Source: a virus. From it: a stretch of DNA of 34,155 nucleotides. A program made the position numbers and the translations under genes. Each line of letters begins with the position of its first letter. The first letter of the stretch is position 1. The stretch spans positions 1-34,155 of the IMG/VR virus record IMGVR_UViG_3300024048_000002. One strand, given 5' to 3'. The notes under the pieces were generated by a model that ran no database searches, had not been told where the DNA came from, and saw only the letters and a list, made by a program, of their open reading frames with translations. Positions 1 through 8,069 of the stretch are shown here, in pieces.

Positions 1-90
1 AGTAATCAATAGTAAGCAGCCAGTAATCAATAGTAAGCAGCCAGTAATCAATAGTAAGCAGCCAGTAATCAATAGTAAGCAGAGTAAGCC
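1..90 (+). repeat. Left copy of the iteron-like tandem repeat (duplicate of 34038-34127)
   Basis: Four 21-bp units (the first lacking its first two bases) followed by the degenerate octamer AGTAAGCC at 83-90. The stretch is identical to 34038-34127 and is the same genomic locus seen twice because the sequence is circular. The repeat lies in frame inside the initiator gene. Confidence 0.9.
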
Positions 91-505
91 TATAAAGATA
101 GAAGATGAAGATAAAGATATATTAAAACCATTGTCGAGCAAACTCGACGGAACAGTAAAAGATCTTTTCTCTTTCTGGCAAAAGACTCTCAAACATCCCA
201 AAGCAATCCTAAGTGCAGATCGCTTGAAAAAGATAAAAGCGCGGTTGAAGGAGGGATATCCGCCTGAGAGGATAAAATCCGCTATTCTCGGTATTGCCAA
301 TAGCCCGCACAATATGGGGATTAACGAACACGGCAAGAAATACGACGATATTGAACTTATCTGCCGCACAGGGTCAAACGTGGATAGGTTTGCAGATATG
401 GAGACAACCGAAGCTGTTGACGATTGGTGGCAGACTGACGAGGGCGGTAAGCCAATCTTCGGGATAGACGGCCAACTAATGCCTAGAGAGGATGACAGAC
501 CATGA
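1..505 (+). CDS. Replication initiator, C-terminal part (continues from 33625-34155 across the circle junction)
   Basis: This is the 3' part of a 305-aa gene that starts at 33625. The frame read from base 2 is open and matches the frame leaving the right end, so no independent start is needed; the TTG at 131 is not a real start. The first 118 bases duplicate 34038-34155. Residues after the linker contain HPKAILSADRLKKIKARLKEGY and then SPHNMGINE and YDDIELICR, the pattern of the C-terminal domain of phage replication proteins that recruit a helicase loader. The stop overlaps the ATG of the next gene (502), as lambda O and P abut. Role by family: binds the origin and recruits the loader and host helicase. 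Identification of the family is from memory of conserved motifs, not a search. Confidence 0.75.
   Translation, partial: VINSKQPVINSKQPVINSKQPVINSKQSKPIKIEDEDKDILKPLSSKLDGTVKDLFSFWQKTLKHPKAILSADRLKKIKARLKEGYPPERIKSAILGIANSPHNMGINEHGKKYDDIELICRTGSNVDRFADMETTEAVDDWWQTDEGGKPIFGIDGQLMPREDDRP
91..130 (+). other. AT-rich, purine-rich tract next to the iterons; candidate DNA unwinding element
   Basis: The 40 bases after the last iteron octamer are about 75-80% A+T and strongly purine-biased on this strand (GATAGAAGATGAAGATAAAG). Iteron origins such as lambda ori carry an AT-rich easily melted segment at one flank of the iterons. That this tract unwinds is an inference from position and composition. 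It also encodes an acidic linker (IEDEDKD) in the initiator. Confidence 0.45.
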
Positions 506-1170
506 TAAATTTTGGATATTTCAAAGAAGGTCTAGCGAAGGTAGCGGCAGCTTTCAATGTAAGCAACCAGCGAAAAGAGGCTTTAGAAAATACTTACCAC
601 GACATATTAAGTTCTAAGATAAGTGATGCCCAATTCACTAAAGCGGTAGAACACATATTACTAAATGCAGAACGATTCCCTACCATAAAAGCGTTCTTAG
701 ATGTGGCTAGGATATATCCAGACCCAAAGGGCAACATTACGAAAGAACCTTGCGTGGTTTGCGATAGCACAGGTTGTATCGTTGCTAGGAGAGAAGGCTA
801 TAGAACGCTATTCTCTTGCAGCGAGTGTCATAACTGCGAATATGATTATCCAGAATGGAGCGACGATTACAGAAAAATAGGATTTAAGCCAGAATTCAGG
901 GCAAGCGACTGGAATCCCAATGATGATGCCCAAATGCGGGGGCTGGCTATGATGGGAACAGGGAGCAAGGTGTGGAAAAAAGCGTCAAAAGATTGCCAGC
1001 AAGCAGCAATGAAGTTCGGAGCAAAACCTCATTCGGCTGGCTTAGAGGCAATCACAGGCAAGGCAGACCCACAAAAAGAAAGGCTCAGGAGACAGCGAGA
1101 GCGTCAAATTGAGACATTTGACATCTTAGGCAAGGTCAGAAACCTACACATAGAAGGGGAGGCAACATGA
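502..1170 (+). CDS. Helicase loader-like replication protein with zinc-binding cluster
   Basis: The 222-aa product starts with an ATG overlapping the initiator stop (ATGA), a sign of translational coupling. Residues 1-75 are helical with KAVEHILLNAERFPTIKAF, reminiscent of the N-terminal domain of phage helicase loader/inhibitor proteins (G39P/DnaI-like). Residues 84-112 hold six cysteines (C84, C87, C92, C106, C109, C112) that look like a zinc site. The C-terminal 40 residues are basic and Arg/Gln-rich. By position it corresponds to lambda P, loading the host replicative helicase. No P-loop is visible, so it is not an ATPase of the DnaC type. Function is inferred from context plus the N-terminal resemblance. 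Confidence 0.6.
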   Translation: MINFGYFKEGLAKVAAAFNVSNQRKEALENTYHDILSSKISDAQFTKAVEHILLNAERFPTIKAFLDVARIYPDPKGNITKEPCVVCDSTGCIVARREGYRTLFSCSECHNCEYDYPEWSDDYRKIGFKPEFRASDWNPNDDAQMRGLAMMGTGSKVWKKASKDCQQAAMKFGAKPHSAGLEAITGKADPQKERLRRQRERQIETFDILGKVRNLHIEGEAT

Positions 1171-1418
1171 CTGAGGACGGAACAAAATTAGTGTGCGCAC
1201 CACAGGACATAACAATTGAGTACGGCGAGAAGCTGTGCGACATCCACAATTCAGTAATCGCAGACAAAAGGATGACAGAGCCTGAGAGAATGGCTTGCTT
1301 GCACACTCTAGTTATGGGTTTTTTATCTCATTATGTAGACGATGACCCATATACGATGAAGCTTCTCTTGAACAGCATAGAAATGGGTGCGGTAGTAGAC
1401 AACGAAGTGCTTAGTTGA
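1167..1418 (+). CDS. Small acidic protein of unknown function
   Basis: The 83-aa product overlaps the preceding stop by ATGA and has GGGGAGG upstream of the start. It is acidic, all one compact helical-looking chain (residues 30-60, ERMACLHTLVMGFLSHYV), with no recognised motif. It sits in the replication operon, so an accessory early role is the only inference available. Confidence 0.7.
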   Translation: MTEDGTKLVCAPQDITIEYGEKLCDIHNSVIADKRMTEPERMACLHTLVMGFLSHYVDDDPYTMKLLLNSIEMGAVVDNEVLS

Positions 1419-1433
1419 AAAGGGAGGTGAGTG

Positions 1434-1667
1434 ATGATTAACAAAGACGGAGTAATCAATCGTGGTGGGGGAGAGATGTTCGGATTCGCTGGGAAATACG
1501 AGATGAGATGCAAAACTGTCAAAACAGTTGATGAGTGTGTTGATATGATGATCTGGCACTTAAAGATATGTGAAGAAGACGGCTGTCCTGCGTTCATTGA
1601 CCGCGTGATGAACGGAGTTGTTAGAATGTGGAAAGCAGCAGAAGGATATAAACCGTTAATGTGGTGA
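1434..1667 (+). CDS. Small protein of unknown function, last gene of the early rightward operon
   Basis: The 77-aa product is preceded by GGGAGG seven bases before ATG 1434; a GTG at 1431 is in frame but closer to the ribosome binding site than is usual. It has three cysteines, with KTVDECVDMMIWHLKICEEDG in the middle. No family is recognised. A promoter-like sequence begins eight bases after its stop, so it appears to close the early operon. Confidence 0.6.
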   Translation: MINKDGVINRGGGEMFGFAGKYEMRCKTVKTVDECVDMMIWHLKICEEDGCPAFIDRVMNGVVRMWKAAEGYKPLMW

Positions 1668-1674
1668 AAAGAAG

Positions 1675-1702
1675 TTGACCACGGACTAAATACTGTTAAA
1701 AT
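1675..1702 (+). promoter_or_regulatory. Sigma70-type promoter for the late (packaging/structural) operon
   Basis: TTGACC at 1675-1680, a 16-base spacer, and TAAAAT at 1697-1702. It lies in the 133-bp gap between the early rightward operon and the terminase genes and points into the late block. It is the best sigma70 match seen in the window. Promoter activity is inferred from consensus only. Confidence 0.5.
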
Positions 1703-1800
1703 CCCGACATCAACACGCTAACGACTGCGACGAGAGAGCATCAACAACACATATTATATCCAGGGTGCAGAAGTCGCGGTTAGTTTTTATCGGGGGATTG

Positions 1801-2253
1801 ATGGTTAAGAAGAAAGCAGCAAAGAATGTCAAGGCTCCTAATCCTGTCGGCCGCCCCACCAAATACAAACCAGAATACTGTCAGCAACTCATCGACTACA
1901 TGATAGAAGATGGAAAACCCATTACAAAACCAATGGTTGAAGATAAAGTCATTGTCGATCATCACATAGGGTATCTACCTCACTTCTTTGAAGGCTTTGC
2001 GGTGAAGATAGGCGTTTGTCACGAAACGTTAAGAGAGTGGCGAGGGGAACACCCTCAATTTTCTGCGGCCTATAAGAAAGCTAAGAACATTCAGCTCGAA
2101 AAGATGGCTAAAGGGGCTTTAGGAGGCACTTTAGTTCCATCGACAACAATCTTCGCACTCAAGAATATGTTTGGATGGAAGGACAAGAAGGAAGTGTCCA
2201 CCGATCCTGAGAATCCCTTAACAATCACGATAACCAAAACCTATGAAAGTTGA
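1801..2253 (+). CDS. terS: Terminase small subunit
   Basis: The 150-aa product is preceded by GGGGGATTG before ATG 1801; a GTG at 1765 is in frame but has no good ribosome binding site. It carries the GRPTKYKPEYC motif at residues 16-26, a helix-turn-helix-like segment (IGVCHETLREWRGEHPQF) and a KKAKNIQLEKMAKGAL helix, the usual layout of small terminases of this group, and it is followed at once by the large subunit with an 11-bp overlap. Role: recognises phage DNA and presents it to the motor. The exact subfamily is uncertain. Confidence 0.8.
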   Translation: MVKKKAAKNVKAPNPVGRPTKYKPEYCQQLIDYMIEDGKPITKPMVEDKVIVDHHIGYLPHFFEGFAVKIGVCHETLREWRGEHPQFSAAYKKAKNIQLEKMAKGALGGTLVPSTTIFALKNMFGWKDKKEVSTDPENPLTITITKTYES

Positions 2254-3631
2254 TCTAACGAAACGCCAGACGATTGCATGGGATTATCTAACGTCCATGC
2301 TCGACATTGACCTGTGCTATGGCGGCGCAAAAGGTGGCGGCAAGTCGTTCTTATTGTGTTTATGGGCGTTTACATGGGCTAAATGGTTGCAAGAGTTCTT
2401 TGGCATTAAAGCGAACGATCATCCCTTGCCAGTTGGATTCATCGGCAGGAAGCGAGCGAGTGACTTCTCAGACACGACATTTGAAACGTGGAAGAAGGTT
2501 ATTCCGTCCGAAGCCTACACAATACGCCAGATGGATAAAGAGATCGTGATTGATAACGCGGTCAAGATTATGTTCGGGGGCTTAGACGATCAAGCCAACA
2601 TTCAGAAGTTCAACTCCGCTGAGCTTGCTTTTATAGCCCTCGATCAAGCCGAGGAAACCAGCAAGGACGATATAAGCGTGTTGGAAGGTTCTTTGAGATT
2701 AACGCACAATGGTAAAGTCCCCCCATACAAGTCTTTGTACACCGCCAACCCAAGAGCAGGATGGCTGAAGGACGACTTTGTTAAGGGCAAGCGTGACGGG
2801 GCTATATTCGTAAAAGCCCTTCCTGCTGACAATCCCCATTTGCCAGACAGCTACGAGGAAAGGCTTAAAACAGTGTTTGGCTATAACTCAGCATTGTTAC
2901 AGGCTTATCTCTACGGTGAGTGGGATGTGTTTGAGGGAATGTATTTCGAGGAGTTCGACAGGAATTACCACGTTTATAATCCTCACGATGTAAAGATACT
3001 TCCTAGCTGGCCTAGAGTGAGGTCGGTTGATTGGGGGTATTCAAGCCCGATGTCGTGTAATTGGCACGCAATCGGCCCTGACCAGCATATTTATACTTAT
3101 CGAGAATACTACGAAACCAAGAAGCTCGACGTTATGGCGGCAAAGGAAGTAGCAAGCCTCACATCGGAATCGGAGAATGTTTTGTACACGGTTGGCGATC
3201 CCCAGAGTTTTCCAGTTAAGATTGAGCATTGGAAGCAAGGCAGGTCAGTTGCGGTCAAGCGTTCCGATGTGTGGGCTGAGAACGGTGTCCCGATGATTAT
3301 GGGCAATTCAGCACGAGTGGACGGCTGGTCAAGAATGAGGGAGTATCTACGGTTGCGAGAATATCAGGGTGGACAATCGGCATGGTGGCATATATCAAGC
3401 GAGTGTCCTAATTTAATACGAGAGGTCACTAGTGCTTATTACGACAAGAGAAACATTGAGGACATAGCTCCTGAGTGTTCTGACCATTCGCTAGAAAATT
3501 GCAGATTGTTTTTTATGTCACGACCGCCGCTTTGGAAGGACAAACCAGAAACGATGACAATGTTGGAAGCAGCGGAGAAACAAGCGGAGAGAGAAGAAGA
3601 ATCGAAACCCCATAGACTTGGGGCGTTCTGA
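2243..3631 (+). CDS. terL: Terminase large subunit (packaging ATPase and nuclease)
   Basis: The 462-aa product has a Walker A-like loop GGAKGGGKS (27-35), a Walker B segment FIALDQAEE (130-138), the coupling motif YTANP (166-170), and an RNase H-fold nuclease domain with acidic residues in VDWGY (D263), VGDPQ (D319) and SDHSLE (D414). Length is normal for TerL. It drives DNA into the prohead through the portal and cuts the DNA. Start ATG overlaps terS by 11 bases. Confidence 0.92.
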   Translation: MKVDLTKRQTIAWDYLTSMLDIDLCYGGAKGGGKSFLLCLWAFTWAKWLQEFFGIKANDHPLPVGFIGRKRASDFSDTTFETWKKVIPSEAYTIRQMDKEIVIDNAVKIMFGGLDDQANIQKFNSAELAFIALDQAEETSKDDISVLEGSLRLTHNGKVPPYKSLYTANPRAGWLKDDFVKGKRDGAIFVKALPADNPHLPDSYEERLKTVFGYNSALLQAYLYGEWDVFEGMYFEEFDRNYHVYNPHDVKILPSWPRVRSVDWGYSSPMSCNWHAIGPDQHIYTYREYYETKKLDVMAAKEVASLTSESENVLYTVGDPQSFPVKIEHWKQGRSVAVKRSDVWAENGVPMIMGNSARVDGWSRMREYLRLREYQGGQSAWWHISSECPNLIREVTSAYYDKRNIEDIAPECSDHSLENCRLFFMSRPPLWKDKPETMTMLEAAEKQAEREEESKPHRLGAF

Positions 3632-3648
3632 TCGGGGACATACTAGTT

Positions 3649-3676
3649 GGATGGGGGAACCCGACACCTCCCATCC
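3649..3676 (+). other. Inverted repeat in the gap after terL
   Basis: GGATGGG (3649-3655) pairs perfectly with CCCATCC (3670-3676) across a 14-base loop. No run of T follows, so a simple intrinsic terminator is not supported. It could be an RNA processing or stability hairpin. Confidence 0.35.
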
Positions 3677-3748
3677 CCCCGTTCAGAGCGAGCAAGCATG
3701 CACCTAGAGTGAAAGGTGAGCCGAATAAATTGGGAATAATGGTTTTCG

Positions 3749-3781
3749 TGCAGACACCCAAACCTTAGCTCTCGGTCTGCA
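3749..3781 (+). other. Second inverted repeat upstream of a zinc-ribbon gene
   Basis: TGCAGAC (3749-3755) and GTCTGCA (3775-3781) form a perfect 7-bp stem with a 19-base loop, ending 19 bases before ATG 3801. The ribosome binding site of the next gene (CGGAGG) lies just after the stem. A role in translation control is possible but unproven. Confidence 0.35.
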
Positions 3782-3800
3782 ATTATAGAACGGAGGCATT

Positions 3801-4049
3801 ATGCATGAGATGAAAACAGCAAATGAATACATAAGGGCCAATAGCGGCTTGATTGAGTGTCCCAAGTGCAAGGTTGGATTGTATTATGTGCGAAACTGGA
3901 GACGCATTAACGCGGAGTCAGTTATGGATCCAAAGGAACTCGTATCGCTAACAGACGACCCGTTGCCAGAGATAGGCGCTAGGATGCTTTGCCCTCTTTG
4001 TTCTGAGTTACTGTTTCACCTTTTTAGGAAGGGAGGCTCTAGTGCCTAA
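3801..4049 (+). CDS. Small zinc-ribbon protein
   Basis: The 82-aa product has CPKC near residue 20 and CPLC near residue 65, a four-cysteine zinc-ribbon arrangement. A strong site (CGGAGG) precedes ATG 3801, and the methionine at position 4 is an alternative start. It sits between terL and portal, where phages often carry small accessory proteins. No family assigned; structural zinc binding is inferred from the cysteines. Confidence 0.65.
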   Translation: MHEMKTANEYIRANSGLIECPKCKVGLYYVRNWRRINAESVMDPKELVSLTDDPLPEIGARMLCPLCSELLFHLFRKGGSSA

Positions 4050-4359
4050 TCAATGGAAGGGCGGTTGCGTAAACTGCGGTAAATTCAGATGGACACCAGA
4101 GGAACTTGCGGAAGGAGTTGACCTCGCAAGTCGAAACGTTCATATTATGCGCAAAGATGGCAACAAAACCATCGTGGGAATGTGTAAAGAGTGTTTCGAT
4201 CTGGACGATTACGACTTAGATAACATTAAGCAGAACTGGTACAACTCAGAGCTAGAGTGCTTGAACAGTAGAGTTAAGGGCAAAGAAGAACACGCTTTAA
4301 GATTGCCTTTAGTCGAAGGCATCAAAGACTTAGAGTTTGTTGGGTTTGTGAAGCCGTAG
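4042..4359 (+). CDS. Small zinc-binding protein starting with GTG
   Basis: The 105-aa product starts at GTG 4042, with GGGAGG five bases upstream and no ATG in a suitable place; it overlaps the preceding gene by 8 bases. It has CVNC near residue 9 and CKEC near residue 49, so, like its neighbour, it has two CxxC pairs. The two adjacent genes therefore encode two different four-cysteine proteins. Function unknown. Confidence 0.65.
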   Translation: MPNQWKGGCVNCGKFRWTPEELAEGVDLASRNVHIMRKDGNKTIVGMCKECFDLDDYDLDNIKQNWYNSELECLNSRVKGKEEHALRLPLVEGIKDLEFVGFVKP

Positions 4360-4360
4360 T

Positions 4361-4394
4361 CGGGAGAAAGTAAGTCAATCGGGTGGCGGTAGTT
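4361..4394 (+). promoter_or_regulatory. Leader element upstream of portal, similar to the one upstream of the capsid gene
   Basis: The sequence starting GTCGGGAGAAAGTAAG closely resembles 7060-7093, starting GTCGGGAGAAAGAAAG; both continue with a TCGGG block and end in a GTAG. Both precede a highly needed structural gene that lacks a good ribosome binding site near its ATG. Function unknown. Confidence 0.3.
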
Positions 4395-4432
4395 TTGTTA
4401 TCGCAAAGAAAACACAAAGAGAAACGCTGGAT

Positions 4433-6319
4433 ATGTGGAAAGCCCGCATATCGTTGGCTAAAGATGCCCGTGAGGAAGTATTAAAAGACGGGGACAAAGC
4501 CGTTGAGAACTACGAAGGCAAGATAGACGCAGCCACGGGCTGTAAGGACACATCGACGCTTAATCTCGTTTATGTGGATATGAAGCAATCTATCCCTGAG
4601 TATTATTCGCAGAACCCCAAGCTATTTGTAGACCCTGACGAGCCAGGAGCCGAGGAAGATGCGGAACGTGCTGAACTCGCTCTGAACATTCTATGGCCTA
4701 AACGCCAGATGAAGCCTCTAATGCGTGACGCGATTAAAAGCACCAAGTTCTACGGTGTTTGCGGGTTCAAGACTTATTTCAACTTCAAAAAAGGTGCTGT
4801 TAAAGACGAATGGAACGACCGTATAGAGAATGATGACGTTAGAACTGATCGAGTGCCGCGCAAGTTCTTGCTGAAAGACCCCAGCGCAACATGTTGGGAT
4901 ACTTCCTGCTGGATTGGTCACGAGATTATAGCTAAAGTCTCTGACATAGCCGAGCGATTCAACATCAAAGACAATAAAGATATCACGGTTACGAAGTCCG
5001 ACACAGGTTCGTCAGATTTGGACGGCTATGAGGACATTGAAGCTATTAAGGGTGATTTCCAATACGGTACTTATTACGAGATTGAAGATCGTAAGAAGGG
5101 TGAAGTATTTACGATTGTTGACGGTCTGGACAAATTCGCTAAGAAGCCAACGAAGAAATCTTACAAGTACGACTCGATGTGGGATTTCCTAGAGTACAAC
5201 GATATTCCCGACAGACCTAACACGAAGGGTGATTACTTCTTCTGGAGAGCGCAGCTAGAGGAAGTGGCTATCTTTCGCACCATGCTTATTAATCACGCCA
5301 AGAAGGGCAACGCTAAGTACGCTTGCTATGGCGATCTGTCTCCAGCGCAAAAGCTCCAGCTAAAATCAAACGAGGACTCCACTTGCGTTGATTTATCACC
5401 GACGCAGAAGGTTGACCCGATTGTTCACTCTGGCATTGACCAGCAAGTATTTATGGCTGACCAATCCGTGAGGGCAGATATTCAAGTTCTGTCTAAAGGC
5501 CCACGTCAGTCAGCGGGTAAAAAGACAGCCACCGAAGTCAACGCAACTGAAGCAGCAGCGCAACAGGTATCTGGTGAGAACCTTGAAAGACTAGAGGAAG
5601 TCATTGCATCCATCGCTAATAAATGGGTTAGCCTCATGCAAGATAACTACTCCAATACACGCACCGTAGCTCTTACGGGTATGCCTGACTATAAGTTCCA
5701 AGACTACCAAGACAGGTTGGGCGAGTCGATGGACGGTAGTTCAAAGCATCCTTTCCTTAAATTCACTAAGGGCGATATCGGCAAGAAGCTGAACGTCAGA
5801 ATTAAAGCCGGATCCACAACTCCTGACTCCGATCAAACCCGCATGGCTAAGTTTCAAGGGTTCATGAAGTTCGTATCCACAGGGAAGTTAATGGCTGGTG
5901 TTGATTTAGAGGAAGTGTTGAAGGAAGCCGTCGAAGTCTTTGATGTTCGCAACGATAACCTGACGATGGGCAAAGACAATCCGATGGAAGAATCCAGATT
6001 GTTAAACGCTGGTGCTTACATTGCTCCAAAGATAAACGAGCAGCACGACAAACATTTACAAATACATGAGATGGAATCCAACGGCAATAACGAGAACATT
6101 CTACATATTCTCGGCCACAAGATGTTTAAGGCTCAGATGGACGCAAACCAAATGGCAGAATCGGCAACAACTCCGCCGAAGATGCCCCAAACAGGTCAAT
6201 CCTTTGTAGGAGCAGACCAGCAACAACCTGTGGCGTTACCACCACAGGGTCAGCCAGTACAACAAGGCCCAAGTGGGCCACCACAAACCGCGCCAATAGG
6301 CGCAGGAGGCATTAGATGA
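4433..6319 (+). CDS. Portal protein
   Basis: The 628-aa product lies between terL and the scaffold gene, and has the length and sequence style of podovirus portals: an N-terminal helical part, the segment IPEYYSQNPKLFVDPDEPG near residues 53-71, a helical stem region rich in KKTATEVNATEAAAQQV near residue 363, and a Gln/Pro-rich tail over the last 40 residues. It forms the dodecameric ring at the capsid vertex that docks TerL and the tail. ATG 4433 is the only normal start in the frame after a TGA near 4347, yet no strong ribosome binding site precedes it. Its stop overlaps the next ATG. Confidence 0.82.
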   Translation: MWKARISLAKDAREEVLKDGDKAVENYEGKIDAATGCKDTSTLNLVYVDMKQSIPEYYSQNPKLFVDPDEPGAEEDAERAELALNILWPKRQMKPLMRDAIKSTKFYGVCGFKTYFNFKKGAVKDEWNDRIENDDVRTDRVPRKFLLKDPSATCWDTSCWIGHEIIAKVSDIAERFNIKDNKDITVTKSDTGSSDLDGYEDIEAIKGDFQYGTYYEIEDRKKGEVFTIVDGLDKFAKKPTKKSYKYDSMWDFLEYNDIPDRPNTKGDYFFWRAQLEEVAIFRTMLINHAKKGNAKYACYGDLSPAQKLQLKSNEDSTCVDLSPTQKVDPIVHSGIDQQVFMADQSVRADIQVLSKGPRQSAGKKTATEVNATEAAAQQVSGENLERLEEVIASIANKWVSLMQDNYSNTRTVALTGMPDYKFQDYQDRLGESMDGSSKHPFLKFTKGDIGKKLNVRIKAGSTTPDSDQTRMAKFQGFMKFVSTGKLMAGVDLEEVLKEAVEVFDVRNDNLTMGKDNPMEESRLLNAGAYIAPKINEQHDKHLQIHEMESNGNNENILHILGHKMFKAQMDANQMAESATTPPKMPQTGQSFVGADQQQPVALPPQGQPVQQGPSGPPQTAPIGAGGIR

Positions 6320-7050
6320 CAGACGAAAACACAGAGGTAGCCTCGTCAGCGACCGAAACACAGACGGAAGTAGTGACGGAACCAGTAGTTACCGAACAGG
6401 CATCGTCGGCAGCGACGGAAAATACTGCATCGCCTGACCCAGTACCTTACGAAAGGTTCTCGGAGGTAATCGAGCAGAAGAACGGTTACAAGACTCAGCT
6501 TGACGAACTCCAGATTCAGAACGAAGCCCTCAAGTTGGTGCAGCAGCAGAATCAGCAGCGTCAACCACAAGTTACTCAGCAAGATCATGACAACATGGTT
6601 GAGCAGTTTGGGCCAGAGGGTGCAGCAGCAATAAGGGCTGACATGGATGAGATTTTGAATAAGAATTTCATTCAGCCACAATTACATCAACAGTACGCTA
6701 ACGCTTATAAACAGCAATACGATATTGGCAAAGGCAAGTTTGGCGAGGACTGGAGCAAGTACGATTACAAAGACCCGCTAACGGGAGAGCTAAAAGGCAA
6801 TAAGGTTCTTGATCTTATGTCTAGCGCACCAACTCTCACACTAGAGAGCGCATGGAACGCTACTAACCCCGTTGACAAGGCAAAGATGGAGCAGGATATG
6901 AGAGACAAACTGACCGCTGAGTATAATGGTAAAGCAGAAAACACAGCAGCAGGAGCCTCCACTTCCACACCATCAGCCACGGGAACAGGCCACGCTATGA
7001 CTACGGAAGAAGCCTATGCACAAGCGGAAGCTGAATTAGGCGGCGGCTAA
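6316..7050 (+). CDS. Capsid scaffold protein
   Basis: The 244-aa product overlaps the portal stop by ATGA. Residues 1-45 are Thr/Val/Glu-rich low-complexity sequence, followed by VPYERFSEVIEQKNGYKTQL near residues 43-62, a coiled coil and a Gln-rich stretch, and a C-terminal Ala/Thr/Gly-rich region. This is the typical scaffold layout placed between portal and coat genes. It would guide prohead assembly and be absent from mature particles. Confidence 0.8.
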   Translation: MTDENTEVASSATETQTEVVTEPVVTEQASSAATENTASPDPVPYERFSEVIEQKNGYKTQLDELQIQNEALKLVQQQNQQRQPQVTQQDHDNMVEQFGPEGAAAIRADMDEILNKNFIQPQLHQQYANAYKQQYDIGKGKFGEDWSKYDYKDPLTGELKGNKVLDLMSSAPTLTLESAWNATNPVDKAKMEQDMRDKLTAEYNGKAENTAAGASTSTPSATGTGHAMTTEEAYAQAEAELGGG

Positions 7051-7059
7051 CCAACGATG

Positions 7060-7101
7060 TCGGGAGAAAGAAAGCTGCTCGGGCAGCAGTAGGCAGTAAT
7101 G
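7060..7101 (+). promoter_or_regulatory. Leader of the major capsid gene with a stable hairpin
   Basis: After the shared GTCGGGAGAAAG block, GCTGC and GCAGC form a 5-bp stem with a TCGG loop ending about 13 bases before ATG 7099. No strong Shine-Dalgarno lies in the usual place; the GGGAG is about 35 bases upstream. The hairpin could bring the upstream GGGAG closer to the start. This is inference. Confidence 0.3.
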
Positions 7102-8043
7102 CCAGGAAACACTAATTTTGATACAGTAGCATCAACGACTTTTAACAACTTGCAGAAGAAAATGGCGGATAATATCTCGGATAATATCCCCTTGTTTAAG
7201 TATCTGAAGATGAAGGGTTCTGTTGTAGTCAGCGGTGGTGACAAGATTGTCCGTCCAATGATCTACAAGATGGCAAACGCTCAGTCTTATTCTGGTCGCG
7301 ACTCCCTCGATCTTACCGATCCAGGCGGCATCACGGCGGCAGAGTATAACTGGAAGCAGACCATCGTTCCAGTAACAATCGACGGTATCACCAAAGCAAG
7401 GAACGCTGGTCGTGAGAAACAGATCAGCATCCTCGATACGTTGAAGCAGCAAGCTGAAATCTCGATGGCTGATAAAGTGTCTGAGATGATGTTTGGCGAC
7501 GGTACGGGCAACGGCGGTAAAGATATGCTCGGCCTTCAAGCGATTGTTGACCACGCTCCAACCACAGGCGTTCTCGGTGGAATAGATCGTGCGACAAACG
7601 CTTTCTGGCGCAACAAAACCAAGTCTATCGGTGCTTACGGTACATACCTCATGCCTTACTTGTCCACGTTGATTCGCGACCTCACCAGAGGCACGAACCG
7701 TCCAGACATCATTGTTATGAACAGCACCGATTACGGCTATCTTGAGACTCTTGCATGGGGCAAGGCGCAGTATCAGAACACGAAGCTAACCAGCCTCGGT
7801 TTTGAAGCTCTCAAGTATCAGGGAATCGACGTTATCCATGATGCCAATACACCTACTGGCAAGAACTATTGTCTCAACACGAAGCACTTGAAGCTCTATA
7901 TCAATAGTGCGGCAAACTTCACGATGGGCAAGTTCATTGAACCCGCTGATGGCGATTACCTCGCTGCCAAATACAAACTCTATGCTCAGTTGACAACCGA
8001 CAGAGCCGAGTCTGCTGGCGTGTTCTATGGCGTAACAACGTAA
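7099..8043 (+). CDS. Major capsid protein
   Basis: The 314-aa product follows the scaffold gene, and its length and lack of signal sequence fit a coat protein. It begins PGNTNFDTVASTTFNNLQKK, and has the segment RPDIIVMNSTDYGYLETLAW near residues 202-221 and a C-terminal region with KLYINSAANFTMGKF, all in the style of HK97-fold capsid proteins of podoviruses. The start is weakly marked (no strong ribosome binding site). HK97 fold is inferred from family resemblance and position. Confidence 0.82.
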   Translation: MPGNTNFDTVASTTFNNLQKKMADNISDNIPLFKYLKMKGSVVVSGGDKIVRPMIYKMANAQSYSGRDSLDLTDPGGITAAEYNWKQTIVPVTIDGITKARNAGREKQISILDTLKQQAEISMADKVSEMMFGDGTGNGGKDMLGLQAIVDHAPTTGVLGGIDRATNAFWRNKTKSIGAYGTYLMPYLSTLIRDLTRGTNRPDIIVMNSTDYGYLETLAWGKAQYQNTKLTSLGFEALKYQGIDVIHDANTPTGKNYCLNTKHLKLYINSAANFTMGKFIEPADGDYLAAKYKLYAQLTTDRAESAGVFYGVTT

Positions 8044-8069
8044 CTTGAAACCTTGAAAGGAGGTCAGAA

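Noticed and set aside
1-90. Tandem repeats that could be taken for a CRISPR array
   Set aside because: The 21-bp units follow each other without unique spacers, and they lie in frame inside a coding sequence.
1-118. Natural direct terminal repeat of the virion DNA
   Set aside because: The repeat ends fall within a tandem repeat in a gene and the join restores one open frame; assembly overlap in a circular sequence is the simpler reading. Only end mapping could prove it.
6346-6681. Minus-strand open frame opposite the scaffold gene
   Set aside because: It is a by-product of the repetitive Gln/Thr/Val codons of the scaffold gene and lies against the operon direction.
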